This document shows, piece after piece, positions 1 to 5,888 of a stretch of DNA of 5,888 bases. The stretch is from Paludibacteraceae bacterium. GTDB lineage: Bacteria; Bacteroidota; Bacteroidia; Bacteroidales; Paludibacteraceae. Position numbers and translations under genes: made by a program. A model generated the notes under the pieces. It had not been told where the DNA came from and did no database searches. It worked only from the letters and a program-made list of their open reading frames with translations. The first letter of the stretch is position 1. Every line of letters starts with the position of its first letter. The DNA lies in NCBI GenBank assembly GCA_017648235.1, contig JAGCIZ010000111.1, positions 1-5,888 on the forward strand, given 5' to 3'.

Positions 1-257
1 ATACCTTCCTTGCGATCTTCTTTGCGACAAACAGACGGACCTATTTCTGATTCTCCATCAAGAAAAGTTCCTAAACGTGTGCCCAATGCACGAGCTATTT
101 TGATAAGTGGCGCAAGTGATGGAAAATTTGCATCGCTTTCTATCAACTCTATTTGTGCGATAGAAATTCCTGATTTTTCCGATAATTCTTCAAGAGAAAC
201 ACCTCGTGATTCACGTAAAGATTTGATTTTGCTGCCTACTTTTTTTTCTGTTTTCAT
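1..257 (-). CDS. XRE-family helix-turn-helix regulator, N-terminal part (probably XRE-cupin), cut by left edge
   Basis: DNA-binding transcriptional regulator of which 85 complete codons are visible; the C-terminus lies beyond the left edge. Residues about 8-66 form a typical HTH_3 (Cro/CI-type) domain: KIKSLRESRGVSLEELSEKS, then the recognition-helix region GISIAQIELIE, then the PSLAPLIKIARALG helix pair. The following stretch LGTFLDGESEIGP matches the linker I associate with Bacteroidota XRE regulators that continue into a cupin domain, so a cupin C-terminus is likely but not seen. ATG at 257-255 is chosen because it lies directly before the HTH fold. It begins 7 nt after the stop of the gldB-like gene, so the two are probably co-transcribed. 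It belongs to a different subgroup from the regulator at 3135, as their N-terminal sequences differ clearly. The HTH call is firm; the cupin part and any target are inference. Confidence 0.85.
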   Translation of the reverse strand, partial: MKTEKKVGSKIKSLRESRGVSLEELSEKSGISIAQIELIESDANFPSLAPLIKIARALGTRLGTFLDGESEIGPSVCRKEDRKEG

Positions 258-264
258 CTCTATT

Positions 265-1290
265 TTATTTTTTAGGATTATATTTTGATTGTTCTAAAAT
301 TTCACGATAATTTGTGTTTTCAACTAGTTGTAAAGGTGTAATTTGCGGATTGTTTTTCATATAACTTTCTACAATCTGCCAACCAACAAAAACCCCAACT
401 CTTCCAGGAGACTCGTCAGAAAAAAACGATGTAAAAGGAGCATCGTTTAGGTATTTTACAACAAGGCGCCCTTCGGTTGAAAACAAATGTTTATTCTCTA
501 TCATATAAAGCCAAAAATCAGCTTCTCTTTGCTTGCACCATTCCCATTGTTCTAGCGAGTAACCCATTAGAATTTCTTCTTTTTCTTCTGGGAGCAACAC
601 TGACAATAAGTACAAAATTTTTCCTCTATAAAGCATTTCTTCAATCAACTGATTGTTTTGTCTGATAAAAGGAAAATTACTTGCTAACCATATAGTTACA
701 ATATCCGAAGTTATTTTTTCTCGGCGCATATTGTATCTCAAATAGTCGTAAACGGTATTCTTGTACAAATAGAAATCAGCACCAAGATAGTTGTCAATGC
801 TTATTGCTATTTTGTTGTCAAATAAAATTGCATCAGGATTTGCTCCCGCCGAAACGTGGAAATAAATCTGCGGAACATCACTCTTTGGAAAGAAAACCTT
901 TGCTCTTTTAAACGCTTTGGTTAACTCTTTTTCTATGTCGCTGACATCAGCATATTGTGTTAAACACTCATTATATAGAGACTGGATGGTGGTATCTGGA
1001 AAAAAATATTGTTCTAAAATATCTGACGTCTCGTCATCTTCCCAATTGCCTAATTGCAATGCTTGCTGAATGTAAATTGGTAAAAAATCAGGATATTGTT
1101 CATTTAAATTTTTCAATGACTTGCCCACGTTTTTTCTATCAATGTTCCAAAAATCAATATCAAAACGTTGGATCTTTACTTTGTCAATAGCAATATTGGA
1201 TGTATCAGCCTCACGTTTCTCAGCTTTGCCACAACTTGAGAGCAACATAACCACAACACCAATTATTATTAATACGCTATTTTTATACAT
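265..1290 (-). CDS. gldB: GldB-family (gliding-motility-related) lipoprotein
   Basis: Predicted lipoprotein of 341 residues, close to the usual GldB length. It has a short basic start, a hydrophobic stretch (about 5-17) and a lipobox LSSC ending at Cys20, so it should be exported, lipidated and anchored to a membrane. Family features I recognise are the early RFDIDFW motif (42-48), the IDNYLG segment (165-170), the GK-LYLL segment around 223-229, GYSLEQWEW (243-251), the APF--FF segment (284-290), the SPGRVGVFVGWQIVESYM block (294-311) and the terminal ILEQSKYNPKK. GldB is essential for gliding in Flavobacterium, but homologues occur in non-gliding Bacteroidota, so the gene alone does not show motility. 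The distantly related DUF2268 proteases carry HExxH; no such motif is present here, so I infer no metalloprotease activity. It is the first gene of a unit that continues into the XRE regulator 7 nt downstream. Confidence 0.82.
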   Translation of the reverse strand: MYKNSVLIIIGVVVMLLSSCGKAEKREADTSNIAIDKVKIQRFDIDFWNIDRKNVGKSLKNLNEQYPDFLPIYIQQALQLGNWEDDETSDILEQYFFPDTTIQSLYNECLTQYADVSDIEKELTKAFKRAKVFFPKSDVPQIYFHVSAGANPDAILFDNKIAISIDNYLGADFYLYKNTVYDYLRYNMRREKITSDIVTIWLASNFPFIRQNNQLIEEMLYRGKILYLLSVLLPEEKEEILMGYSLEQWEWCKQREADFWLYMIENKHLFSTEGRLVVKYLNDAPFTSFFSDESPGRVGVFVGWQIVESYMKNNPQITPLQLVENTNYREILEQSKYNPKK

Positions 1291-1316
1291 TTTTGACTAA
1301 AAAACGTTTTAGGGAG

Positions 1317-1324
1317 CAAAGTTA
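1317..1324 (-). promoter_or_regulatory. Bacteroidota-type -7 box of the gldB promoter
   Basis: Read on the minus strand the box is TAACTTTG, a full match to the Bacteroidota -7 consensus TAnnTTTG. It lies 26 nt upstream of the gldB ATG, which would give a short leader. The -33 element is weak: only a T-rich CTTTTA stretch lies at about the right distance. Together with the terminator just upstream, it suggests that gldB starts its own transcript. Confidence 0.55.
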
Positions 1325-1366
1325 CAAATTTATAATGTAAAAGAGTTCCTTTTGTCGTTTAATAAA

Positions 1367-1395
1367 AAAGAACCGCTCTAATTGGGCGGTTCTTT
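1367..1395 (-). terminator. Rho-independent terminator of the lipoprotein/barrel operon
   Basis: A perfect 10-bp inverted repeat (arms 1367-1376 and 1386-1395, core AGAACCGC) encloses a 9-nt spacer. The stem can extend by a G-T wobble and a C-G pair, leaving a 5-nt loop. Read on the minus strand, the second arm runs straight into a T-rich tract (TTTTTTATT, counting the T's at the end of the stem). It lies just after the barrel gene stop at 1422. In the plus direction the T tract is short, and no plus-strand gene ends here. Confidence 0.85.
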
Positions 1396-1421
1396 ATGGT
1401 TAAGAATTAACTTCTTTTTTA

Positions 1422-2384
1422 TTAGAAATAGAAATGAACAAAAACGTTCGCTCCAATATTTTCAGTTCCGAAATGGAATCCTGAAGCTTTTGGTTTAAGA
1501 ACTTCTGTCCATTTTTCCAATTCGTTGGTAAGTGGGTTCCATACTTCAGATACTTGGGTACGACGAGAGAACATACTTCCGTAAAGACTCAAATTAACTT
1601 CTCCTCCCAACGAGATTTTTGGAGCAAAGAAGTATTCGATACCAACATGACCGATTAAGCCTAAATAAGAATCAACACCTCTTCCCTTATCTTCTAACAA
1701 ACGATCTTGAGTAGAATAAGGTGAGAGACCAGCATTAGTATTGTCTCCTGTTGGCAGCCAGTCATTGCCAGTAGGTGTTTGGTTTATTTCTGTTATCGCA
1801 TTGCCATATGCGAATGATTCACGACGTTTATTGAAAGCTGCAAAAAGACTTCCTCCAAAAACACCTTGAACTTTACGTTTACCTACACGATATTCAGCAC
1901 CTAAAGCAAGACTAATACCAGAATTGCTTTGTTTGTAACGGTCAATGACTTTAGCATCCAACAAAGGATCTGTAATTGCTTTAAGGTCATCTTTTACAAA
2001 AATACTTTGATTATAAACATCAATCAATAATCCAACATTAGCTCTTACTGCCAACTGATCGCTAAGCATATATTTCGCCATAATGGATACCTTTGGTTTA
2101 GGAGCCACATTCGCTGCACTCGGATCTTTCGGATCTGTAATGTAACTATATGGAGTTGCTCCAAATTCATTGAGCGTATTGTTTGTTTTTGCACTAGCTA
2201 CGTTTCCTATATATTCCAATAATGGAGTTACATCAATACTAATTGCCCAATCTCCTGCTTGAGGCAACCAACCTTCTGGCAATTCTTTAATCGTTGCTTT
2301 TTTTGAACTTTGCTCCTCTTCTTGAGCAAAGACTGCTGCAGATACCACAAGTACCAAACAGCATAATGTTATTAACTTTTTCAG
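1422..2384 (-). CDS. Predicted outer-membrane beta-barrel protein, apparent CTG start
   Basis: Secreted protein of 320 residues if translation starts at the CTG codon 2384-2382. The signal peptide would then be MKKLITLCCL followed by VLVVSAAVFAQ, with cleavage after the VFA at residues 18-20. The mature part is rich in alternating hydrophobic/polar beta segments with glycine and aromatic residues, such as KVSIMAKYML, LAVRANVGLLIDVY, GISLALGAEYRVG, SYLGLIGHVGIEYFF and ISLGGEVNLSLYG. It ends on VFVHFYF, an aromatic C-terminus typical of outer-membrane barrels. I recognise no named family and infer no ligand. An in-frame TAG lies two codons before the CTG, and no ATG or GTG exists between that stop and the mature part. 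The only other alternative start is TTG at 2357, which would remove the basic end of the signal peptide. It lies 28 nt after the lipoprotein gene, so they form an operon, and is followed by a strong terminator. Confidence 0.72.
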   Translation of the reverse strand: MKKLITLCCLVLVVSAAVFAQEEEQSSKKATIKELPEGWLPQAGDWAISIDVTPLLEYIGNVASAKTNNTLNEFGATPYSYITDPKDPSAANVAPKPKVSIMAKYMLSDQLAVRANVGLLIDVYNQSIFVKDDLKAITDPLLDAKVIDRYKQSNSGISLALGAEYRVGKRKVQGVFGGSLFAAFNKRRESFAYGNAITEINQTPTGNDWLPTGDNTNAGLSPYSTQDRLLEDKGRGVDSYLGLIGHVGIEYFFAPKISLGGEVNLSLYGSMFSRRTQVSEVWNPLTNELEKWTEVLKPKASGFHFGTENIGANVFVHFYF

Positions 2385-2412
2385 TTTCTATAGATTTAGT
2401 TAATTATTAGTT

Positions 2413-2946
2413 TTAGTAGACGGTAGGTTCAAGGAGGAATTTTGGAACTAGTTTGTCTTGATAAGAAGCTAAATCAACCTTTTTTGGCTCTACTTCATAA
2501 AACAAGATACCTTTTTCTTTAGAGTCTTCATCATTTGGGTTTGTGAAATAAGTTCCTTCTTCCATAGTAAATTGTGGGATTATAATCTTAGCAGTATTAT
2601 CTGTTTTGTTAGGATTGATTGTTACGTTAAAAGAATAAACCCCGTCTTCATTAGTTGTTGTTGTAAGAATCTGATTACCAGAAGCGCCTGCGTCAAAAGA
2701 AGAATTTGGTAACTCTAGAATAACAGTAATTCCTACGGCAGGAATAGCGTCTTTAAGAGTTGCGCGTTCAGGAGTAAGATCGTCATTCCATTTCCAATCT
2801 GTTTTTATTTCCACGTAGCCACTTACAGATACAGAGCTTCCCGGTGCTTTTATATCCTCTAGAGTCAACTCAGATTGTTTGTCGCAAGAAGCAACACATA
2901 CAGCAAGGAAAGCCATTCCTGCCCATTTCAAAAAACTTTTTTTCAT
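2413..2946 (-). CDS. Small lipoprotein with a carboxypeptidase-regulatory-like beta-sandwich domain
   Basis: Predicted lipoprotein of 177 residues. It has a basic start (MKK), a hydrophobic stretch and a lipobox VASC ending at Cys21. After a short acidic linker, residues about 38-125 fit the pattern of CarboxypepD_reg / Cna-B-like beta-sandwich domains: VSVSGYVEI, then IPAVGITVILEL, then TTTTNEDGVYSFNVTI. Such domains in Bacteroidota often act as spacers or structural modules on surface and periplasmic proteins. No catalytic motif is visible. The C-terminal part (about 126-177) has no feature I recognise. The ATG at 2946-2944 is supported by the well-formed signal peptide. It is first in the operon with the barrel gene 28 nt downstream, so I infer a shared job at the outer membrane, perhaps lipoprotein and barrel partners. 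The substrate or role is unknown. Confidence 0.72.
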   Translation of the reverse strand: MKKSFLKWAGMAFLAVCVASCDKQSELTLEDIKAPGSSVSVSGYVEIKTDWKWNDDLTPERATLKDAIPAVGITVILELPNSSFDAGASGNQILTTTTNEDGVYSFNVTINPNKTDNTAKIIIPQFTMEEGTYFTNPNDEDSKEKGILFYEVEPKKVDLASYQDKLVPKFLLEPTVY

Positions 2947-2991
2947 AATAACTTGTAATTAAATTGTTAAAAAAATATAAATTTATCGTCG

Positions 2992-2999
2992 CAAATGTA
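2992..2999 (-). promoter_or_regulatory. -7 box of the leftward lipoprotein/barrel promoter
   Basis: On the minus strand the box reads TACATTTG, a full match to TAnnTTTG, and lies 45 nt upstream of the lipoprotein ATG. A TTG of the adjacent 11-bp repeat array lies 21 nt upstream of the box, a plausible -33 position, so the repeat array forms the upstream part of this promoter. The start site is predicted only from the consensus. Confidence 0.5.
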
Positions 3000-3000
3000 A

Positions 3001-3044
3001 ATTATTTTGCAATTATTTTGCAATTATTTTGCAATTATTTTGCA
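3001..3044. repeat. Four perfect tandem copies of an 11-bp repeat in the divergent promoter region
   Basis: The unit ATTATTTTGCA occurs four times without a mismatch, followed by a partial ATT. Each copy, with the first base of the next, gives a palindromic TTGCAA (3007-3012, 3018-3023, 3029-3034, 3040-3045), so these sites recur every 11 bp, about one helical turn. The array adjoins the leftward -7 box and lies about 49 bp upstream of the rightward one. It could be a phased operator, a set of alternative -33 elements, or a variable-length tract; the sequence alone does not decide. Confidence 0.95.
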
Positions 3045-3092
3045 ATTTCAGAGATTATTGTTATCCGAAATCTAATTGTAACCCATTTTTTG

Positions 3093-3100
3093 TACCTTTG
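3093..3100 (+). promoter_or_regulatory. -7 box of the rightward XRE-cupin / acyl-CoA ligase promoter
   Basis: TACCTTTG is a full match to the Bacteroidota -7 consensus TAnnTTTG and lies 34 nt upstream of the regulator ATG at 3135. A TTG at 3076-3078 is the only -33-like element nearby, and its spacing of 14 nt is shorter than usual, so the upstream half is weak. The box argues for the 3135 start, because it falls inside the longer reading frame that opens at 2964. Confidence 0.5.
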
Positions 3101-3134
3101 CAGACTTTTGAAAAACTCGCAAAATTTCATAAAA

Positions 3135-3686
3135 ATGAACAAACAAATTGAACAAATAGCCGAGCGAATTCACGGATTACGCGATTCTATGGATTATTCG
3201 GTAGAAGAAATGGCAAACATTTGCGAAACAAGTGTTGCTGATTATGAAAAGTACGAATCTGGGAAGTCGGATATACCGATGAGTTTTATTTGCCATTTAG
3301 CTTCAAAATTCAACATCAATCCATCGGAATTGATTTCGGGAACTGAAGCTTATATGAGTACATATTTCTTAACTCGAAAAGGAAAAGGTGCTTCTGTGGA
3401 ACGCACAAAAGCATATAAATATCAGGCACTTGCAAATGGTTTCCGTAATGCTAAAGCTGATCCTTTCGAAGTAACAGTTGAACCAAATAATGATGAAATT
3501 CATCTTAACCGTCATGCTGGTCAAGAATTTAATATGATTCTTGAAGGTCAAATGCAACTTCGCATCGGAAATAGCGATTTGGTTTTGAACGAAGGCGACA
3601 GCATCTATTTTGACGCAACACAGCCACACGGGATGAAAGCACTTAACAACCAAAAAGTGCGTTTTTTAGCAATTATCGTAGAATAA
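3135..3686 (+). CDS. XRE-cupin transcriptional regulator
   Basis: Cytoplasmic regulator of 183 residues with two domains. Residues about 5-68 form a Cro/CI-type HTH: IAERIHGLRDSMDYSVEEMA, then CETSVADYEKYESGKSDIP, then the FICHLASKFNINPSELI helices. Residues about 110-183 form a cupin barrel. Its first motif is RHAGQEFNMILEGQMQLRIG (127-146), and its second is NEGDSIYFD----PHG (152-166), with His128, Glu131 and His165 as possible ligand or metal residues. A linker with TRKGKGASVERTKAYKYQ joins them and looks characteristic of this Bacteroidota subgroup. The frame is open back to 2964, but I use the ATG at 3135 because the family fold begins there and the upstream 57 residues are translated AT-repeat and promoter DNA. 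An acyl-CoA ligase gene starts 14 nt after its stop, so the regulator probably controls that gene, perhaps sensing an acid or acyl-CoA; the ligand is inference. Confidence 0.9.
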   Translation: MNKQIEQIAERIHGLRDSMDYSVEEMANICETSVADYEKYESGKSDIPMSFICHLASKFNINPSELISGTEAYMSTYFLTRKGKGASVERTKAYKYQALANGFRNAKADPFEVTVEPNNDEIHLNRHAGQEFNMILEGQMQLRIGNSDLVLNEGDSIYFDATQPHGMKALNNQKVRFLAIIVE

Positions 3687-3700
3687 AAAAACAAATAAAA

Positions 3701-5350
3701 ATGTTAGAACGTTTTTTGTCAAAAACTGAATTTTCTGATTTGAAGGATTTTCAGGAAAATCTTAAAATAAATGTCCCCGATAACTTTAATTTTGCTTACG
3801 ACGTAGTGGACGAATGGGCAAAAATTGCTCCTCAAAAAAGAGCGCTTTGTTGGTGCAACGACAAAGGCGAGCAAGCAAACTTTACGTTTGACGAGTTGCG
3901 TCATTATAGCGATATTACAGCTTATTTCTTTCAAAAGTTAGGGATAAAAAAGGGCGACAAAGTGATGCTTATTCTTAAACGTCGTTTTGAGTTTTGGTAC
4001 TCTATTTTGGCTTTGCACAAATTAGGCGCAGTTTGTATTCCTGCTACTCATCTTTTAACGAAAAAAGATATTGTTTACCGCTGTAATGCTGCAGATATAA
4101 AAATGATTGTTGCTGCTAACGAACCAATTATCGTAGAGCATATCACTGCAGCATTGAGTTCTTCTCCCTCGGTAGAAAAGTTGGTATCTGTTGGAGGTGA
4201 TACTCCAGAAGGCTGGCACGATTTTCACAACGGAATTCGTCGCGCAAAGGTCTTTGAACGTCCTGAAAACTGCAATACTAACGATGACGTTTCCATTCTG
4301 TATTTCACTTCGGGAACAACGGGTGAGCCTAAAATGGTAATGCACGATTTTACTTATCCTATCGGCCATATTGTTACTGCAAAATATTGGCATAATTTGC
4401 ATGAAGATAGTCTTCACCTCACAGTGGCCGATACCGGTTGGGGTAAAGCAGTTTGGGGAAAGCTCTATGGTCAGTGGTTTGTGGGTGCATGCGTTTTCGT
4501 ATTTGACCACGAAAAGTTTGCTGCAGCAGATATTTTACAAAAAATTCAAGATTATAAAATCACTTCGTTTTGTGCTCCTCCTACAATTTATCGCTTCATG
4601 ATAAAAGAAGATTTGACAAAATACGATCTTTCTTCGTTGGAATATTGTACCACTGCAGGTGAAGCACTAAATCCCGCTGTTTTTGAAACTTTTTACCAAG
4701 CAACAGGCATTCGTATTATGGAAGGTTTTGGACAAACAGAAACTACAATGACCATTGGAACGTTTCCATGGATGAAGTCAAAACCTGGTTCAATGGGAGT
4801 GCCAAATCCAGCATACGATATGGATTTAATTACCTCCGATGGTCGAAAAGCTGAAGCAGGAGAACAAGGCGAAATTGTTTTTTATACAAAAAAATGCCGT
4901 CCTGTTGGGTTATTCAAAGGTTACTATCGAGACGAGGAGAAAACAAACGAAGTTTATTATGATAATGTTTATCACACAGGTGATGTGGCTTGGCGCGACG
5001 AAGATGGCTACTATTGGTTTGTTGGAAGAACCGACGATGTGATAAAAAGTTCGGGCTATCGCATTGGGCCATTTGAAGTAGAAAGTGCACTGATGACACA
5101 CGCTGCGGTAGTAGAATGCGCCATCACGGGAGTCCCCGATCCTATTAGAGGACAAGCAGTTAAAGCAACTATCGTATTGGCAAAAGATTATAAAGACGCT
5201 GATAAAGAAGCATTGACCAAAGAGCTACAAAACCATGTAAAACAAACAACAGCTCCATACAAATACCCTAGAGTAGTGGAATTTGTTGATGAATTGCCTA
5301 AAACAATTAGTGGTAAAATTAAACGTAACGAAATTAGAAAAGAGAAGTAA
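3701..5350 (+). CDS. AMP-forming acyl-CoA synthetase, medium-chain (ACSM-like) type
   Basis: Cytoplasmic adenylate-forming enzyme of 549 residues, the usual length. It activates a carboxylic acid with ATP to an acyl-AMP and then to the acyl-CoA. All core motifs of the ANL superfamily are present: the phosphate-binding loop YFTSGTTGEPKM (201-212), the adenine-site motif EGFGQTE (341-347), HTGDVAW (425-431), the hinge region GRTDDVIKSSGYRIGPFEVE (442-461), and PKTISGKIKR (533-542) with catalytic Lys539. The segment DTGWGKAVWGKLYGQWFVGACVF (244-266) resembles medium-chain acyl-CoA synthetases (ACSM and archaeal relatives) more than acetyl-CoA synthetases or long-chain FadD. Medium-chain, branched-chain or aromatic acids are therefore plausible, but the exact substrate cannot be read from sequence. 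It follows the XRE-cupin gene by 14 nt in one operon. The enzyme appears intact, with no missing catalytic residue. Confidence 0.92.
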   Translation: MLERFLSKTEFSDLKDFQENLKINVPDNFNFAYDVVDEWAKIAPQKRALCWCNDKGEQANFTFDELRHYSDITAYFFQKLGIKKGDKVMLILKRRFEFWYSILALHKLGAVCIPATHLLTKKDIVYRCNAADIKMIVAANEPIIVEHITAALSSSPSVEKLVSVGGDTPEGWHDFHNGIRRAKVFERPENCNTNDDVSILYFTSGTTGEPKMVMHDFTYPIGHIVTAKYWHNLHEDSLHLTVADTGWGKAVWGKLYGQWFVGACVFVFDHEKFAAADILQKIQDYKITSFCAPPTIYRFMIKEDLTKYDLSSLEYCTTAGEALNPAVFETFYQATGIRIMEGFGQTETTMTIGTFPWMKSKPGSMGVPNPAYDMDLITSDGRKAEAGEQGEIVFYTKKCRPVGLFKGYYRDEEKTNEVYYDNVYHTGDVAWRDEDGYYWFVGRTDDVIKSSGYRIGPFEVESALMTHAAVVECAITGVPDPIRGQAVKATIVLAKDYKDADKEALTKELQNHVKQTTAPYKYPRVVEFVDELPKTISGKIKRNEIRKEK

Positions 5351-5355
5351 AATTT

Positions 5356-5888
5356 ATGAAAAAGTTTGTTCTTTTTGTTTTATTTGCTTGTGTTACAAAT
5401 ACATTGTTTTCGCAAACTAAAAAAAATGCTACCTACGTAGCATACATCGAAAAATATGCTGAAATAGCAATGGTTGAGCAAAGTAGACATAAAATTCCTG
5501 CTTGCATCACTTTGGCGCAAGCGTTGCTCGAATCGTCGGCGGGACAAAGTGAACTTTCTATTTCGAGCAACAATCATTTTGGCATAAAGTGCCATTCAGA
5601 TTGGGAAGGAGAACGTGTGTATCACGATGATGATAAAAAAGGCGAATGTTTTAGAAAATATGAAAGAGTGATTGATTCTTACGAAGACCACTCCTTATTT
5701 CTCAAACGCGACCGCTATAAAATGCTTTTCACTTACAAAATAACCGATTATAAAGCATGGGCTTATGGGCTAAAAGCAGCCGGTTATGCTACCGATCCAC
5801 AATATCCCGACAAGTTGATAAAAATCATTGAAGACTATGACTTGGCAGCATATACAGACCCTAAACGAGTAAAAGAAGCAACTGATAA
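5356..5888 (+). CDS. Secreted GH73 glucosaminidase (peptidoglycan hydrolase), cut by right edge
   Basis: The N-terminal 177 codons of an exported cell-wall hydrolase. The signal peptide is MKKFVLFVLFACVTNTLFSQ, with likely cleavage before or after Gln20. From about residue 25 it is a GH73 (FlgJ/N-acetylglucosaminidase) domain. It has ITLAQALLESSAGQSELS (51-68) with Glu59 in the expected catalytic position, then NNHFGIKC (72-79), YEDHSLFLKR--RY (109-121) and GYATDPQYPDKLIKIIE (143-159). These enzymes cleave the glycan strand between GlcNAc and MurNAc. Two cysteines (79 and 98) flank the segment GERVYHDDDKKGE and could form a disulfide in the periplasm. Bacteroidota homologues usually continue into one or more LysM domains, which would lie beyond the window. 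The start ATG is only 5 nt after the ligase stop, with no SD motif and no promoter box between, so co-transcription with the ligase is likely. Confidence 0.9.
   Translation, partial: MKKFVLFVLFACVTNTLFSQTKKNATYVAYIEKYAEIAMVEQSRHKIPACITLAQALLESSAGQSELSISSNNHFGIKCHSDWEGERVYHDDDKKGECFRKYERVIDSYEDHSLFLKRDRYKMLFTYKITDYKAWAYGLKAAGYATDPQYPDKLIKIIEDYDLAAYTDPKRVKEATD

Noticed and set aside
10..288. Plus-strand open frame of 92 codons at the left edge
   Set aside because: It is antisense to the XRE regulator, whose HTH fold on the minus strand is clear; the plus-strand protein shows no family pattern.
265..1290. Active metalloprotease of the DUF2268 type
   Set aside because: No HExxH motif is present in the protein; the conserved blocks fit GldB.
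2355..2357. TTG at 2357 as start of the barrel protein
   Set aside because: It would remove the KK-containing N-region of a textbook signal peptide; the in-frame CTG at 2384 fits better, although TTG cannot be excluded.
3001..3044. CRISPR-like array
   Set aside because: The units are 11 bp with no spacers between them, so this is a simple tandem repeat.
2964..3134. Extended N-terminus of the XRE-cupin regulator (start at 2964)
   Set aside because: The added 57 residues are translated from the 11-bp repeat and promoter region, contain the -7 box, and precede the normal family start at 3135.
4055..4510. Minus-strand open frame of 151 codons inside the ligase gene
   Set aside because: It lies wholly opposite the conserved ligase coding sequence and has no recognisable domain or promoter.
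5380..5595. Minus-strand open frame opposite the glucosaminidase
   Set aside because: The plus strand encodes a signal peptide and conserved GH73 motifs over the same bases.

Overview
The window looks like a chromosomal segment of a Bacteroidota bacterium, most likely of the order Bacteroidales. The grounds are low GC and AT-rich intergenic DNA, no Shine-Dalgarno sequences before the genes, promoter boxes of the Bacteroidota type (TAnnTTTG), a GldB-family lipoprotein, a lipoprotein/outer-membrane-barrel gene pair, and an XRE-cupin regulator next to an acyl-CoA ligase. I cannot assign a genus. There are seven protein genes, two of them cut by the window edges. I see no RNA gene, insertion sequence or CRISPR array.

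The left half (1-2946) is read on the minus strand. From right to left it holds a small lipoprotein with a carboxypeptidase-regulatory-like fold, then 28 nt later a predicted outer-membrane beta-barrel protein. The barrel gene appears to start at a CTG codon and ends at a strong intrinsic terminator. A new transcription unit follows, with its own promoter box: a GldB-family lipoprotein and, 7 nt downstream, the N-terminal part of an XRE-family regulator that runs off the left edge.

The divergent intergenic region (2947-3134) carries a promoter box for each direction and, between them, four perfect copies of an 11-bp repeat. The repeat overlaps the upstream part of the leftward promoter.

The right half (3135-5888) is read on the plus strand as a tight cluster. 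It holds an XRE-cupin regulator, then 14 nt later a medium-chain-type acyl-CoA synthetase, then 5 nt later a secreted GH73 glucosaminidase cut by the right edge. The regulator and synthetase probably form a functional pair that controls activation of a carboxylic acid. The glucosaminidase acts on peptidoglycan and may only share the transcript.

Most of the content is recognisable and ordinary. The points that deserve a second look are the 11-bp repeat in the divergent promoter, the apparent CTG start of the barrel gene, the uncharacterised lipoprotein/barrel pair, and two distinct XRE regulators within 3 kb.
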